This document shows, one piece after another, positions 1 through 12,155 of a stretch of DNA of 64,000 bases. The notes beneath the pieces were generated by a model, which was not told the origin of the DNA, did no database searches, and saw only the letters and a program-made list of their open reading frames with translations. The translations under genes were made by a program, and so were the position numbers. The first letter of the stretch is position 1. Each line of letters opens with the position of its first letter. Location: NCBI RefSeq assembly GCF_963966145.1, contig NC_091052.1:11408001-11472000 (forward strand), written 5' to 3'. The DNA comes from Tenebrio molitor. Taxonomy: Eukaryota > Arthropoda > Insecta > Coleoptera > Tenebrionidae.

Positions 1-267
1 TTTAATAAATCTTGATTATTATTATTACTATTATAAGACGTCGAACTCACAACTGACGCTAAGATTTAATAATTTTACATTTTACTGTTGACATCTGAAA
101 TGACGGCTTCAACGGCTTTACATAGTTCGAGACAATAAAATTATAGAGCCTCATAATTCCAAAGGACTCTTGATATACTCGTACGTACTTTGTACTATAA
201 TAAAAGTAGATAGTTGGCATTAGTTGGTTGCCTAGAAGAAGCTTCAAGATAAGATAATTTAAAGTAT
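1..267. other. AT-rich flank, no gene seen
   Basis: No coding potential, RNA gene or repeat was recognised. The stretch runs directly into the first TIR element at 268. Confidence 0.5.
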
Positions 268-1295
268 AGTCCATTTTTTTATTATAGTCCGATGAGCTTA
301 GTCCGAATCAAGAAGTCGACATGACCTGCGTCTGCTTTCGACATTTGACAGCAGTGCATGGTTCTACCAATATTTGAAAATTTATTTAGGCAACGTGAGA
401 CAGATATTGTGTTCTTTCGTGCTTTCTTGGTATTTCTGCAAATTCATTCCTCCGTTTTAATTTTGTCTTTCAAAAAACCGCTCCCTTCGGAACGCTTTTG
501 ATAACTGTTTACATTACATTTACATTTACATATCAACTAATAGGTCAGATATATTAAAAATTGTTGAAAACAGCACTAAACAACCACGTTTAGACTGTCT
601 TTCTTTCTTCCTAGATTTTGTTTCGGCAACGCCATGAACACAAAACAACTCTCTATGAATTAGTTTACCCCCTTACCTGTTAACTTCTAGTCTTGCAAGT
701 TTCCGCGCAATTCCAATATTATTTTTGCAATTTACAAATTCTGTAAAAGGATCTGTCCACATGCTTTTCGTTGGCATCATACGGAAGAGATTTCAAGCAA
801 AATTAAACAAAATTATCACAAATTACGTGGTTAAAACGTAACCTAAAAATTTGACGTCGCTAGTGGAATAAACGTACAATTCGCGTCTTGCTCTAATCGC
901 ACATGCTAAAGCGAGATGCATAGTGGAACAGGCTTAATACAATACGTATGGGGTGATCAAGAATGACTGAGTCTGTTGGTAACAATGAAATTTGGCAAAT
1001 TTAAAATTTACCAACGAAGGTTAATTTTTGTAATAGTATAAACATAACCTGCATAACCAAGAATGTTTTTAATGTGATCTCAAGTTAAAAAATCCGGTCA
1101 GTGCGTGGTCAGTGCCAATTACTAGACAAAAATCACCAGTATTTTCAATTGTTTCATTGCCAACAGACTCAGTCATTGTTGATCACGCTGTACAAGAATT
1201 CAATAGTTTGTTTACATTATGTTGAAAAGAGATAGCAATATGACAGTTGTTCTGCTTTTTAATTGATACATCGGACTATAATTAAAAAATGGACT
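268..1295. mobile_element. TIR DNA element, copy 1 (non-autonomous)
   Basis: The element begins AGTCCATTTTTTTATTATAG and ends with a near-complement that reads ATTAAAAAATGGACT, giving inverted ends of about 27 bp. Its body is almost the same as the neighbouring copy at 1298-2079, apart from small indels and a 242-bp nested insert at 949-1190. It contains no transposase frame, so it is non-autonomous. The two copies sit head to tail and share a two-base AT/TA junction at 1296-1297. A TA-type target site would fit Tc1/mariner-like elements, but the exact boundary is ambiguous by one or two bases because the ends themselves are TA-rich. Confidence 0.8.
949..1190. mobile_element. Nested TA-flanked MITE (Tc1/mariner-like)
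   Basis: A 242-bp insert interrupts copy 1 and is absent at the matching place (1975-1976) in copy 2. The insert is flanked by TA at 947-948 and 1191-1192, and the empty site has a single TA. Its ends are imperfect inverted repeats of about 38 bp that share GTGATCAA and ATGACTGAGTCTGTTGG. TA duplication plus TIRs without coding capacity is the signature of a Tc1/mariner-superfamily MITE. A partial relative lies at 47830-47990. Confidence 0.9.
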
Positions 1296-1297
1296 AT

Positions 1298-2079
1298 AGT
1301 CCATTTTTTTATTATAGTCCGATGAGCTTAGTCCGAATCAAGAAGTCGACATGACCTGCGTCTGCTTTCGACATTTGACAGCAGTGCATGGTTCTACCAA
1401 TATTTGAAAATTTATTTAGGCAACATGAGACAAATATTATAACAAATTTCAATTTTTAAGATTTTGAGTTGTGTTCTTTCGTGCTTTGTTGGTTTTTCTG
1501 CAAATTCATTCCTCCGTTTTAATTTTGTCTTTCAAAAAACCGCTCCCTTCAGAACTCTTTTGATAACTATTTACATACTTATCAACTAATAGGTCAGATA
1601 TATTAAAAATTGTTGAAAACAGCACTAAACAACCACGTTTAGACTGTCTTTCTTTCTTTCTAGATTTTGTTTCGGCAACGCCATGAATTAGTTTACCCAC
1701 TTACCTGTTAACTTCCAATCTTGCAAGTTTCCGCGCAATTCCAATATTATTTTTGCAATTTACAAATTCTGTAAATGAATCTGTCCACATGCTTTTCGTT
1801 GGCATCATACGGAGGACATTTCAAGCAAAATTAAACAAAACTATCACAAATAATGTGGTTAAAACGTAACCTAAAAATTTGACGCCGCTAATGTGATAAA
1901 CGTACAACTCGTGTCTTGCTCGAATCACACATGCTAAAGCGAGATGCATAGTGGGACACGCTTAATACAATACGTACAAGAATTCAATAGTTTGTTTACA
2001 TTATGTTGAAAAGAGATAGCAATATGACAGTTGTTCTGCTTTTTAATTGATACATCGGACTATAATTAAAAAATGGACT
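1298..2079. mobile_element. TIR DNA element, copy 2 (lacks nested insert)
   Basis: This 782-bp copy of the element at 268-1295 has the same inverted ends. It carries a small extra segment near 1440-1470 but not the nested MITE. No credible coding frame is present; short open frames inside it are chance. It preserves the pre-insertion site for the 949-1190 MITE. Confidence 0.8.
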
Positions 2080-2190
2080 ATATATGTATATATACAAAAA
2101 TAAAATTACCCCACAACAATTTTCGTCTCTTCAATTGATAAAAATTTTATTGAAAAAGCATAAATTCAAAAACAGCACAAAAACAAATAC

Positions 2191-2650
2191 TATCCGTTTA
2201 TTAAACTCCCGCACTGTCAGTGTCAAAATTTTGAATTTTCTTTGGAGTGTACCTATGGTGACATGCCTTTTCAGTTGCCTGTACACAAAATCTAGTTATA
2301 AGAACGTCAACAACAAAAGTGTGGTTATATTAATGGAGTTAATTCTCCTCTTTCCAAACAATAATTAACAATATTCTGCTTCTCTCTGGCCGTTAACAGT
2401 ATTCTTTTACATTCCATATCTTCTTCTTGTGCAGCCACTTCGTGTAAGTAATATTTTGAATGAAAGAAACAGAATTTATTAAACTTAACTTCAAATTTGA
2501 AATTTCAAATTTGAAGTTAAGTTTAATAAATTCTGTTTCTTTCATTCAAAATATTTTTGCACCAACGTTAACGTAAAAATTACTAGTCTCTGAACGACAG
2601 TGCGGCAACTTACAAACACTTTGACAGTGCGGGAGTTTAGTAAATGGACA
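2191..2650. mobile_element. 460-bp MITE with inverted ends
   Basis: The two ends share the inverted core TAAACTCCCGCACTGTCA, extending outward to TATCCGTTTAT on the left and to TGTCCATTTAC when the right end is read inward. No coding frame is recognisable. The centre carries the perfect palindrome at 2450-2555. No clear target-site duplication was identified. Confidence 0.75.
2450..2555. repeat. Perfect 106-bp palindrome without spacer
   Basis: Base-by-base comparison shows two 53-bp arms that are exact reverse complements about a centre between 2502 and 2503. The central bases are GAAATTTC. The symmetry breaks at 2449/2556. It sits inside the 2191-2650 MITE. Confidence 0.95.
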
Positions 2651-3174
2651 ATATGTTCATTAAAAAATTGTTCACTACAATGTTCCAGATATTTCTTTGG
2701 ATTATTTTTCTTTTCCAAAAATGATTTACCACATTGTAAGTACGACCAATATTGCGGCAGTGACGTTTAGTTTCTTCTTGTAGTCTTTAAATTGTCAATT
2801 AAACACTTGGTATTTAAAATGCAGATATCTACTCGTATGTATTGCAAAATGTTTGTGAGTTGTGCTCTAGTCATTCGCTTAATCTCCAAGAGCTTCCTAA
2901 GACTCTAAAAGGCTTCCTGTTGATTGCCCTTTATTTGCTCTTCCAGCCTGAATAAATCTGTTGATTCTATTTTGCAATATGGCCTAAGTACCACACGCGA
3001 TTCCTGGTTTAGAACATTGAGATATTTTATAAGGTATTACATATTGATTCTTGCACGCCAATCTCAATAAGTAGGTACACTTGTCGTCGAATATTTCAAT
3101 AATAAGAAATTAGGTACAATAAATATGTCTTACCAGAATGAATCAACTATTTATTTTCTTTGAATGCTATGAGT
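2651..3174. other. AT-rich intergenic sequence, nothing recognised
   Basis: No open frame with coding character, RNA gene or clear repeat was seen. Confidence 0.4.
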
Positions 3175-3510
3175 CAGTCTTGAAAAAAAAAACTTTTGCT
3201 TCCTCAAATAACTCAGAACACGTTAATTAACACTGAAAAATGACAAACAATGAAAACTGCAATGTGACATGTGAGGTGTCAAATGTCAAATTTATGAATC
3301 TAAAAGAGGCGGCAAATCGATGGGTATAGAACAAATCACAACCAACTTCCCCATAACCGGGTTATCGCAGTACATTTTTGCAGCCTCTTCTGTATTTAAA
3401 AATTTGACATTTGACAGCTCCCACTTGTCATTTTCATCGTCTATCGTTATTTCAAAGTGTAAATTATGGCGTTTTGTGTTGGTTGAAGGGTTGAAGCGGC
3501 AAAACTAGTT
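3175..3510. repeat. Head-to-head pair of a dispersed repeat
   Basis: The left half (about 3175-3300) and the reverse complement of the right half (about 3400-3510) are diverged copies of the same unit. The shared order is a purine-rich lead, an ACTC/ACAC segment, a TTAACACT-like segment and GTCAAATGTCAAATTT. Further single copies lie at 6923-7020 (reverse) and 21385-21510 (forward). There is no coding potential. Confidence 0.6.
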
Positions 3511-5509
3511 CCGTCAGCCATTATTTGCGTCATTTTTCAGATTATAATAAAGTATCAATTATCTGGAAGCCCCTTGTTTTTAGACAACCAATTAATCACA
3601 TCAATGTGTTCCAACACTTACTACATTTGAGAAAAAAAAATCGGTAGGAGATAACCTTGTTGATACTTTTTGAATTCTACATTTAACAAAAACAAAGAGA
3701 ACTTTTTCAATCCTTGGCTGCTGTCTTCTTTGTCCGTACATTTTCGGTTAAATCTGCTGTTGACATTCATATCCGACGACAAACAGTGTTTGAAAGAGAA
3801 ACACACGACATACTTATTGATAAAAACGAATGTCTACATTTACAAAGCAAATTGCGTTTTAATTTTTAATAAAAATGTAAATACATTTTGTTTCTTTACC
3901 ATATCCGGTCCGGAGCCGACCTCTAAAATAAATTCGACTCTTCTGACTATTATCCGTCGGCCTATAACGAGGTTTCACCGGTTTGTCATTCAAGATGTTA
4001 CAGGTCACCACCCAAATCACACTCACATTTTTCATTAAAATTTAATTACATCCGCACCGAACGGTTCTATTAAAGTTGTAGTTTACCTTTTTGGAATAAT
4101 ATTTTCCAGCGAACGCAGTAATTAGCAAAAACATCTCTTTGTTGTCGGTGGAAATGTTTTTAGATCATGACATACAACATATTTACAATGTTGCAATAAA
4201 AATGGAACGTAATGGTTTTTTACTGTTGAATGATTTTGCACGCTTTCAGTGTCCTCTAATTAATTAACTTTTTTTATCTCGCGTTGGAGTAATAATGTCG
4301 GCGACATGAGAGGGCAACAGTACAATATACCCTTTCATTTGATGTTTGTAATACTTTTAATCTGGGAAACAGGATCGCAAAAATCTTTCTGGAGCTACAT
4401 TACAAACAATTACAAACCTTGAACTTTCCAGTGCTTTTAAAAGGAAGTGACTCTAGGAACATTAAGAATCACTGAACGGTTTCTTTGTCATTTCGAGTGG
4501 AAAATCGGGTCCGAAAGCCCTCAAACAGTAAGAACAATAATGTAAAGAGTGGTAGAATAACGCAAAGTTTTAAGAAAGGGCTCCGGGACCGGAACAAACC
4601 GGAAACTAGAGAAATTGCAATCGAGGTTAAAAGTACACTTTTTTCAACCTGCAATGCGCAGATTACTCGCAAAAACAATACTAGTCGAGGGTGATGTCTT
4701 CTTTTTGCTAATCAACAGCTTGACTTCGTTAGCGGATGTTTCCGTTTCGCGTAACGAAATATCCCAAGTGAGTATCATTTGTGAGCGGAAAAGATAAAAA
4801 TGGTGTCGGTTGTCTATTTATTTATTTTTTCCAGAAATAACTAGCAACGTTCGCAGCACGGCAACACTGCTCTCGGACAACACGATTGGTGAGTGCAACA
4901 AAAAACATTTTTGGATAACAGAAATCGCTAAATAATCTCAGTTCGAACTGTGCCATTGCAAACTTGGGCCAAACAAGGTTCCGTCGCTCTCCGATTACGT
5001 ATTGTTGGCCATGCAGCTAACTGTTTTAACACAGTTTTGGCCAAAGTTCTAACTAAACAACCCCTTTTACAGGTCCACAGCCGGGATCCGAAACCAGCAG
5101 CTAATTAAATTTATTACGGTATAAATGTGTCCATGTTTTTTGTTCGTTAGGGAGTCCGCATAAACGAAAATAGATCACGTAATCTGAGGCTTTTCGAAAA
5201 AATCCGGTCCCGACTAGGAACGGATTGGATTTATGACGCGGTATCGATGACGCAATTAAAGAGAAAACTCGAAGAATGGAGGTTCGGAGGCGGCGTCGAG
5301 GCAACAACGATGAAGTTAACCGACCCGAGAAGCACATAAGTTATACACGTCGGGACTATCTACAAAAGTTAATAAAATCGATTTTTAATTTCAAAAGTTT
5401 GGACAGCGCATCTACATTAAAAAAGGAGAACTGTCTGCTTCCCCCAAGTGTAATCGCGGGCATTATGATCGTTGCCAAGTCCCCGTTTCTACATGTACCA
5501 CGAGATTAA
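3511..5509. other. Intergenic sequence, no gene supported
   Basis: Short open frames on both strands lack family motifs, splice context or codon signal and are treated as chance. Nothing else was recognised. Confidence 0.4.
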
Positions 5510-5810
5510 ATTTTTTTTTTGTTCGACACTGTCAGAATTTGAGAATTTTCGCTTGTGTGAACGGATTTTGATAAATTTGACAACTTGTCAAAACGAAACG
5601 TCAAGCTAATTTTAAAGATTTTTAGCGATTTGGAGCCTTTAAGGGGCTCGTCGAACAAAAAAACGTTGTATTCAACTCGTTCTTGTGTAATTTGGGCTTT
5701 TTTGGCACTCGTGGACCTTTAAAACTCTCGTTTCACTCGAGTTTTAAACTGGTCCACTCATGCCAAAAAAAGCCAAAATTACACACGAACTCGTTAAATA
5801 AATAACTATT
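5510..5810 (+). repeat. Fold-back repeat, GTTCGAC family, copy 1
   Basis: A 300-bp repeat built of two nested inverted pairs. TTTTTGTTCGACACTGTC at the left pairs with GTCGAACAAAAAA near 5650. The downstream half is a second hairpin with arms around TCGTTCTTGTGTAATTTGGGC and TTTAAAACTCTCG. It ends AAATAACTATT. A reverse-orientation copy lies at 36184-36478. No coding frame. Confidence 0.75.
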
Positions 5811-5902
5811 ATTAGCTTCTCTCATTTCCCATCGCAAATTTAATATCTCGACTCGCCTAAATACATGAAAAATGCAAAGCGATCGGTGTCGAGAAAGGTG
5901 CG

Positions 5903-5919
5903 TACAGGGTCACCCTGTA
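5903..5919. repeat. Short palindrome matching joined MITE ends
   Basis: The sequence TACAGGGTCACCCTGTA is a palindrome about one central base. Its halves equal the outer bases of the CAGGGT-ended, TA-inserting elements found elsewhere here (for example 12766-13083 and 17814-18147). It could be the residue of an almost completely deleted copy, or chance. Confidence 0.4.
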
Positions 5920-6343
5920 TGTCGCGACTCGCCGCTCGAAAGGGATGTTTTTTGGCAGCGACGAGAAACAAATTATCTACCTGGCGGGCTTTGATCTCCA
6001 AATTAGAAGAGTTTTTAATCAGATTTACACTTTATGACTTGGGAGACGATAAAGTAAAACTCGACTTAATGAGCTCAGCATTTATTAGGGTAGCGACGAA
6101 ATGAAAGAATAACACCACCTGCAAGCAGCACCAGATCCGGTGCACATTTCGGAATCTTCGACTCGGTCTAAATGTAAAATCGATCGTGCTCTATCTAATG
6201 TCGCCGTCGATTTTTGAACAGTCTTCCTGTCAGCCGACACTCCAATCTCGATGACCCTCCACCTATCCATCATAATTCGATCTAGCTTTTAACTCTTGAG
6301 ATAATTCCAGTCAAATTCAATTCAGCCTGAACCTGACACTCAC

Positions 6344-6353
6344 CTGAATCCAT
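6344..6353 (-). CDS. Possible tiny start exon before a strong donor
   Basis: On the minus strand an ATG in good context (GCGAAGATGG) opens Met-Asp-Ser and is followed directly by a consensus donor, CAG followed by GTGAGTGT. A start codon this close to a near-ideal donor is common for insect first coding exons followed by a long intron. No downstream exon could be identified at lower coordinates, where the sequence is repeat-rich. It may be a chance donor. An upstream-open reading of the same strand exists but shows no recognisable domain. Confidence 0.22.
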
Positions 6354-6922
6354 CTTCGCCTCGGACGGAAGATAATTCGAAACGAATTGCGACTCCCATT
6401 TGCAAAGCAGATCAACATAATTCGATTAGAAAATTGCACATAATGCCTGTCAATGTCTCCTAGACTGTACTGGAATTCGGACGCAGTGCAGAGGCTCAAA
6501 AAATCTCGACGCAATTTATGGTGTACCTATTTTAGCCACTAATCTGGAAACCCCAGATTTCCTGCAGGAAATGTAATCCAATTATAAGTTTAATAGGGAT
6601 TATGTTTGTAGCCCGTTGAATGAGATCAACTAACTTTTATCTAAGACAATAACACACATTTCATTCGGGATAGTTGCAGCGAGCGCGAGACGCCGGTTTA
6701 TGGAGCATTTTTGTTGTTTTCGCTGTCCTTATCTTCATTAAAAGAGCAGTACAGCGCTCCGGAATGAACGCATCAAATCCGTTATTGCAATTGTTAAATC
6801 GTCAGTGAATGACGAGTTAAGCAACCCTCCTACACAGAAATTACACAAAATTATCATGTACACGACATTGTTATAAACGTTAACAACATGGTAGTTGGCT
6901 GTGGTTTTGGATTTATAGCACG

Positions 6923-7020
6923 CATTTGACACTTGACAGGTCATACTTGTCACTTGTCATCGTTTAACATTTTTCAATGTGTAAATTCCGGGGTTCTGAG
7001 TTAGTTGAGACAGCAAAGGA
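6923..7020 (-). repeat. Reverse copy of the GTCAAATGTCAAATTT repeat
   Basis: Read on the minus strand it matches the unit at 3175 and 21385, including TAACTCAGAAC and the terminal TGTCAAGTGTCAAAT. It is noncoding. Confidence 0.55.
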
Positions 7021-8870
7021 GTATTTTTCAACAATGTCTCGTGGAAGACGTTACTTATTGCAGTACGAAGTGAACATTTTCTTTACACCTCAATAAGAAT
7101 GGTTCTCTGGAACAGTCGAACCGGAGGAGTTTATTGTAATGTTTCATTACCGAAATGGCACATTCAACAATGGATGAGTGGAATTACGCCAATGAATTAC
7201 CCAGTGTGGGTCTCCAAGAACGAATATCTGACTAAATATTCCAAAACTAATATAAGAAATGACTTTGGTCGGCCATATGACAGATGCAATTGAATTGGAA
7301 AGGTAAAAAATAAAAGAAAATTGTCTCAACAATCGGACTTCTTGACACATGTCAAAAAATTGTTAAAGGTTGAGTTAACATCTTTATAAAGTGAAGTTTT
7401 GCCGCCCCCACGATAAACCCTATTAAAAAATTAGTAAAAATTACGAAACTTTAGGGTTACATTCCCTTGATATAAGACTTCAAATGTGAGTAATCAATTT
7501 TCCCTTATCACTTAATTCAGAGTCATAAAATTAAAAAAATCGATTTTGAGTAAAAAAATTTTTTTTTTTCGTAATAATAATAATTCACAATTAATTCAAA
7601 GAACACATTTATGAAATTCGTATCAAATAATCAAGAAAATTATTCGTTTTTGAATTATTCCAATTTTAACATTAAGAGCCCGATTTAAAGTCAGGGTGAC
7701 AAATAGGTGATGCAGCGCAAATGTGTAGCTATCTTTGTCCTACACATTAATTATTAATATGCGTCATCTTTCTCAAACTTGCAATTTTGTGCCGTTACCA
7801 TGATAATGCAAGTTGCAACTCAACTTGAAATCGGCCTCTAAGAGCGAAAAATGACCAAGATTTACAACTACAGTGTCATAAATAAATATCTCATTGTTGG
7901 GAAACATCTGTTGTTTCTAGTAATTCTTAAGTCCCTAAAGGGTACCATAAACAACCTACGTAAACTTCTTTTGTGTAACTGACCGCCTAATTTAATAATA
8001 AATCATAGCTAAATTTTGCACTTTAATATCAAATCTCATTTATTTCAAAAACCGGTGATGTTTTCATAATTTCAATGACACCAAATGTTTCCTAAATGTT
8101 TGAAAGGACTCTCATTGAAAAATTATGTAAATTAATGTAGCGGTTATTGAATTAAAATAAAATCTTTACCTGTTTAATTAAAAATTTTGAAATTTTTACA
8201 GAGTATCCTACAGTGATACACAATCATTCCTGATTTTTTTGAGAATTTTAAATTGATTAGAAGTGGGTGTTTTCGCTCGGGCGGTAAAACTTCACTCACC
8301 CGGTACAATAACTTGCACCAATTCATTAATCATCATGTTACGCTGAATGTTGCAACTGGTTTAAAGATAATTTGTATAACGACAGGTAACTGGACTGTAG
8401 ATTTTTTAGTGACGAAGCCTGGTTTTATCCGTCTGGCTGTGCGAATTGACGGTAGTATATGTACACCAGAATAAGCAGCACAGTGGGACCTTAGAAACAT
8501 TTGTGATAACCCTGTACTTGCTTCATCGTTTGGCATGATTTTATTGTCGGGACAAACATGCGACTCCGACCGGAAGCGACGCTGGTAATAAGCAATTATT
8601 AGTTCAAAGGAGCGCTGTTCGCTCTACCGGTGCAAAATGATCCTTTAGTTCGTCGCAACAATTATTATTGACGTCGCGAGTTGAGTTTTTGATAAATTAG
8701 TTTCGGAGTGGTCCGTCTGTTGGGGTCGGAATATCGAAAAGTAAAAATTGAAAAATGCGCATCCCAGTTTTATTGTGAAATATCAGCCATAAAGCTAACA
8801 ATACGGCCAAGAGAAAAACACTCGGGCCAACTTAAATAAACTTGAGCAATAAAGAGCGAAGCATCCTCGA
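7021..8870. other. AT-rich intergenic sequence with a solo MITE end
   Basis: No supported gene. GTGATAACCCTGTA at 8503-8516 matches the outer end of the TA-inserting CAGGGTTAT elements, but no partner end was found nearby, so it is a solo or truncated end. An A-run near 7550-7570 is a simple repeat. Confidence 0.4.
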
Positions 8871-10140
8871 AAGCGCGCCATATATATAGACGTATTATTT
8901 CAATACATAGGAGTCGGTTTTTATCGGGGTGAATTAAAGGAGTGCAAGCATTTCATCCCTACAACGATGCAAATTTAATTCGCTTTTAAGTTGTTTATGC
9001 CGTCCCACCCGTGCCGTAAAATTCGCCGTGCGCGGGGAGAACACCGACTCCATAATTCTCCCGCATAAATTAATACAAACTTTTTATGTTTAGGTGGGAT
9101 GAGATCGGCGGAAGAGGACCCATCGGAGAACTGGCTGTTTCCGAGCGTCGCCCCCGCCCCTCTGGAATTGGAGACTCACTCCAGTTCGCGCGGCGGAAAT
9201 ACAGTTATATTTCATTTTCGCATCACACTAGTGTTGACAGTGCTACTTATTCTCAGGTGACACATAATTTGTTACGGACCCTCGTAAAAATACGTGCAGT
9301 GTTGTTTACCTACACCTCCAGCTGTACACTCCAGAAATCGTAAAGTGTTGCGAGACTCGCTGACAAATTCATATCAAGATGGACCGTGCAAAATCGCCTG
9401 GAAAACAGCTTCGGCAGGGTCTCCTTCCTCGCTCGTGACGGGAATTGTTGATTTTTTGGGGCGCCCCACAAACCAACTAAATTAGACTCTTTCCGATATT
9501 TTTTAAACAAATGTGAGACTCGGACGATTCCTCCATACACAAAATATTTATTTTTCACCAGAACTGACTTGTTTTCGTTTCATCAGGGCCGGACCCTCGC
9601 TCAAAACTTATTTTTGTATTTTCAGGTGCACGCACTTTTTTGTGTTTGTTCCCAACTTTCGCAGAGATTTCTCTAAAGACTCTTCTAGTAGTTACACCGT
9701 TGTCACTCTCGTGGATTCAGTAAAGACGGTGAGAAAGTTCCCGATCGAACGATCGATGACATTCCATTGAATTTTTACCCCGGAGACTATGCAACCAACT
9801 ATACCGGTGAAGACAGTCACGTCTTTCGATCGACCCTAGCATATCGGGAACTCCACGTCGTATTTACCGAAGTCATTCAGACAAAGCTTGCTGTTGATGT
9901 TTTAGATGAGACTACGTTAATTTACTTGACCTGTAGTAATAATAATAATTTTGAAGACTGTAATCCGATGGTCTGAGTGTACATAACGAAGTTGCCGTTG
10001 CAGAGTAAGTACCTATAAAAATGTAACTCCGAATTATTTGTAAGAGTGTAAGGTTTAGATTATATATGTTGTATAAATGAATGTACATATCCTGCTACCT
10101 AGCAGTAAACTGTTAACGCAATAAATGACTTTATTACTAA
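8871..10140 (+). other. Possible transcribed unit without recognised protein
   Basis: Several transcription-like signals line up on the plus strand: TATATATA at 8880, a pyrimidine-rich acceptor ending TATTTTCAG near 9625, donor-like GTGAGA near 9732, and AATAAA at 10120-10125. The intervening open frames (for example 9767-9976, with no ATG start) show no recognisable domain. This may be a noncoding RNA, UTR exons or coincidence. Confidence 0.2.
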
Positions 10141-12150
10141 TTTGAGAGTTTTCTGATCGTGTTATTTTTTTAATTCGTCTTCTTCCACTTCGGCTCCAGT
10201 TTCGTATTTGCCTAGAGGCAAGTTGAGTGAGTGAGGCCAATTTACGAGATGGAATTTTCTCCCCCGGTTCTATGCCAAATTACATTGCAATTTGTACTAA
10301 CACAGTAAATTGCCAGTGTACTGCACCCTCGCACCGAGCCAGCTAGTTACCTTAAGATTAGCCCGCCTAATTAAGAATGTGGATTGAAGCTGCAATCACG
10401 GAAATAGATTGGATTCGGTGTCGGCGTAATTAATTTTTCTCCACCTTTGACGCCGCCGTTTACCACTTTTTATCCAAACTTTCTGTAAATCTCTTAAAGC
10501 GATTGCGGTAACAGTCACAAAGACTCCGATCCTGCAAAAATTGAAACTTTTCTCGTTACCGAAGAACGTTAAAATTTGATTCGACCGCGGTTCAGTCGGT
10601 GGAAACTCGAACGACCGTCTGTGCTAGAGACGGCGCGTTTCGATGATTCTAACGCGACGATCGATTCCACAAACTACTTTTCGGGTGGGTGCAATTAATT
10701 CTGACATCTGTCTGGCTACGATCGGGGCAAGTTACATTAAATGAGGTGCGATAGGCATTGTTTAGTCTGTGTGGCGTGACAATACCTATAGCCACAATCG
10801 CGCTGCTCCATGGAGATATATATCAATGTCATTACGTCGCAAAAGATGGGGCTACACACGATTAGTACTCACTACGCTCAGCAAATATACGGCTTTGGCT
10901 GCGTGATATATAGCTGCCAGGCCGCATATCTTCAAGCTGTTGAGATACATTTGCACAATTCGGTGTGCAAAACACAGCGTGTGAGGGAGGCCGCTGTGAC
11001 ATTTGGAATTAATTTTGGCGTAAATACGTGTTGCGGTTAGATTTAGCAGTATTTTAACAAGATTTTGTTATGGCGCGTTCGCAGACCTAACGGCTTTTAA
11101 ATATGTGCGGTGGTATTCATAACGCCCTAATCTGACGTAACGTTTTAAATGTTATTTACATTATTGCTGGGCTTTCCGATTCGTTTATTAAGTTTGAAGT
11201 GAACGAACGCGTTCGCTAATTACGTGAAGAGATGAAAGGAGAGTCGAAATAAATGAAATCGACACGAAAAATTACTCGATCGAAAATTGAAACACATTTT
11301 TCGTGGAAATCAAACCATCAACCGGAAAATTGGTTTATAGTTGAAGAATTCCAATAGTGGAGATGAGTTCAACAGGATAAAAATGTAAGCGCTTTAGCAA
11401 TAAAATCTTATGAGTTGAAAAGGACCTGAAGTGGGTGCAGGAGACAAAGAGGAAACACTTTATGCAACACCATTTACAACCTCGAGAATGGATATATTTT
11501 CGATATAACAATGCCATTTATAAACCAGATTGTTTCCTATAAAACTATAAATCAGTTTCTCTAGTAGTTTCCAAGTTTATGCGGCCTGATATAATAATTT
11601 TTACATCTTAACTTGTCCCGTCGACGAAACTGTTTTAAGGGTAATGTTACGCTAGTAATAAAAAAGACTATCGCATTTCTGTACTTGATATTATGGCTTA
11701 CTGAAATAACAACGGAAAAAAAAACTTGATCGGTTCTATTTCAGACTGAATAAAAAATAACTTTTCAGAGTATCACGTTCTTCCTGCAAAAGAAACAGGA
11801 ATATCATTCTTTAAAACTGAATTTTTCTCCTAGTACATTTTCCTGAAAAAAAATCAAATTCTGTTAATCTTATTAAAAATTTATAAATTTCTTTTTCTAC
11901 TTTGGTATCATAAGTGATTCTTTGTGAAACTAAAAGTAGTGTTACAAAGGAACTTTTTGCGAAATTGTTATTGATTTTTTTTATACGTATTACGTTGGTA
12001 TTGCTGTAATAGTAGGTTGGCCGGCGTCCGGCATCTCTAGCGAGCTTCTGTTAACGATTAAAACATTTGACATTTGACATAAATTTCACAGAAATGACAC
12101 CATAACTCATACCATACAGAAGTCCCTAGATTATTTCATAATTACATTTT
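10141..12150. other. Unique-looking intergenic sequence
   Basis: No coding exon, RNA gene or repeat was recognised. The first kilobase is relatively GC-rich compared with its surroundings. Confidence 0.4.
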
Positions 12151-12155
12151 TGAAT

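Noticed and set aside
7159..7230. Alternative frame starting Met-Asp-Glu-Trp-Asn-Tyr
   Set aside because: It stops after about 22 codons, and no splice sites or relatives were recognised.
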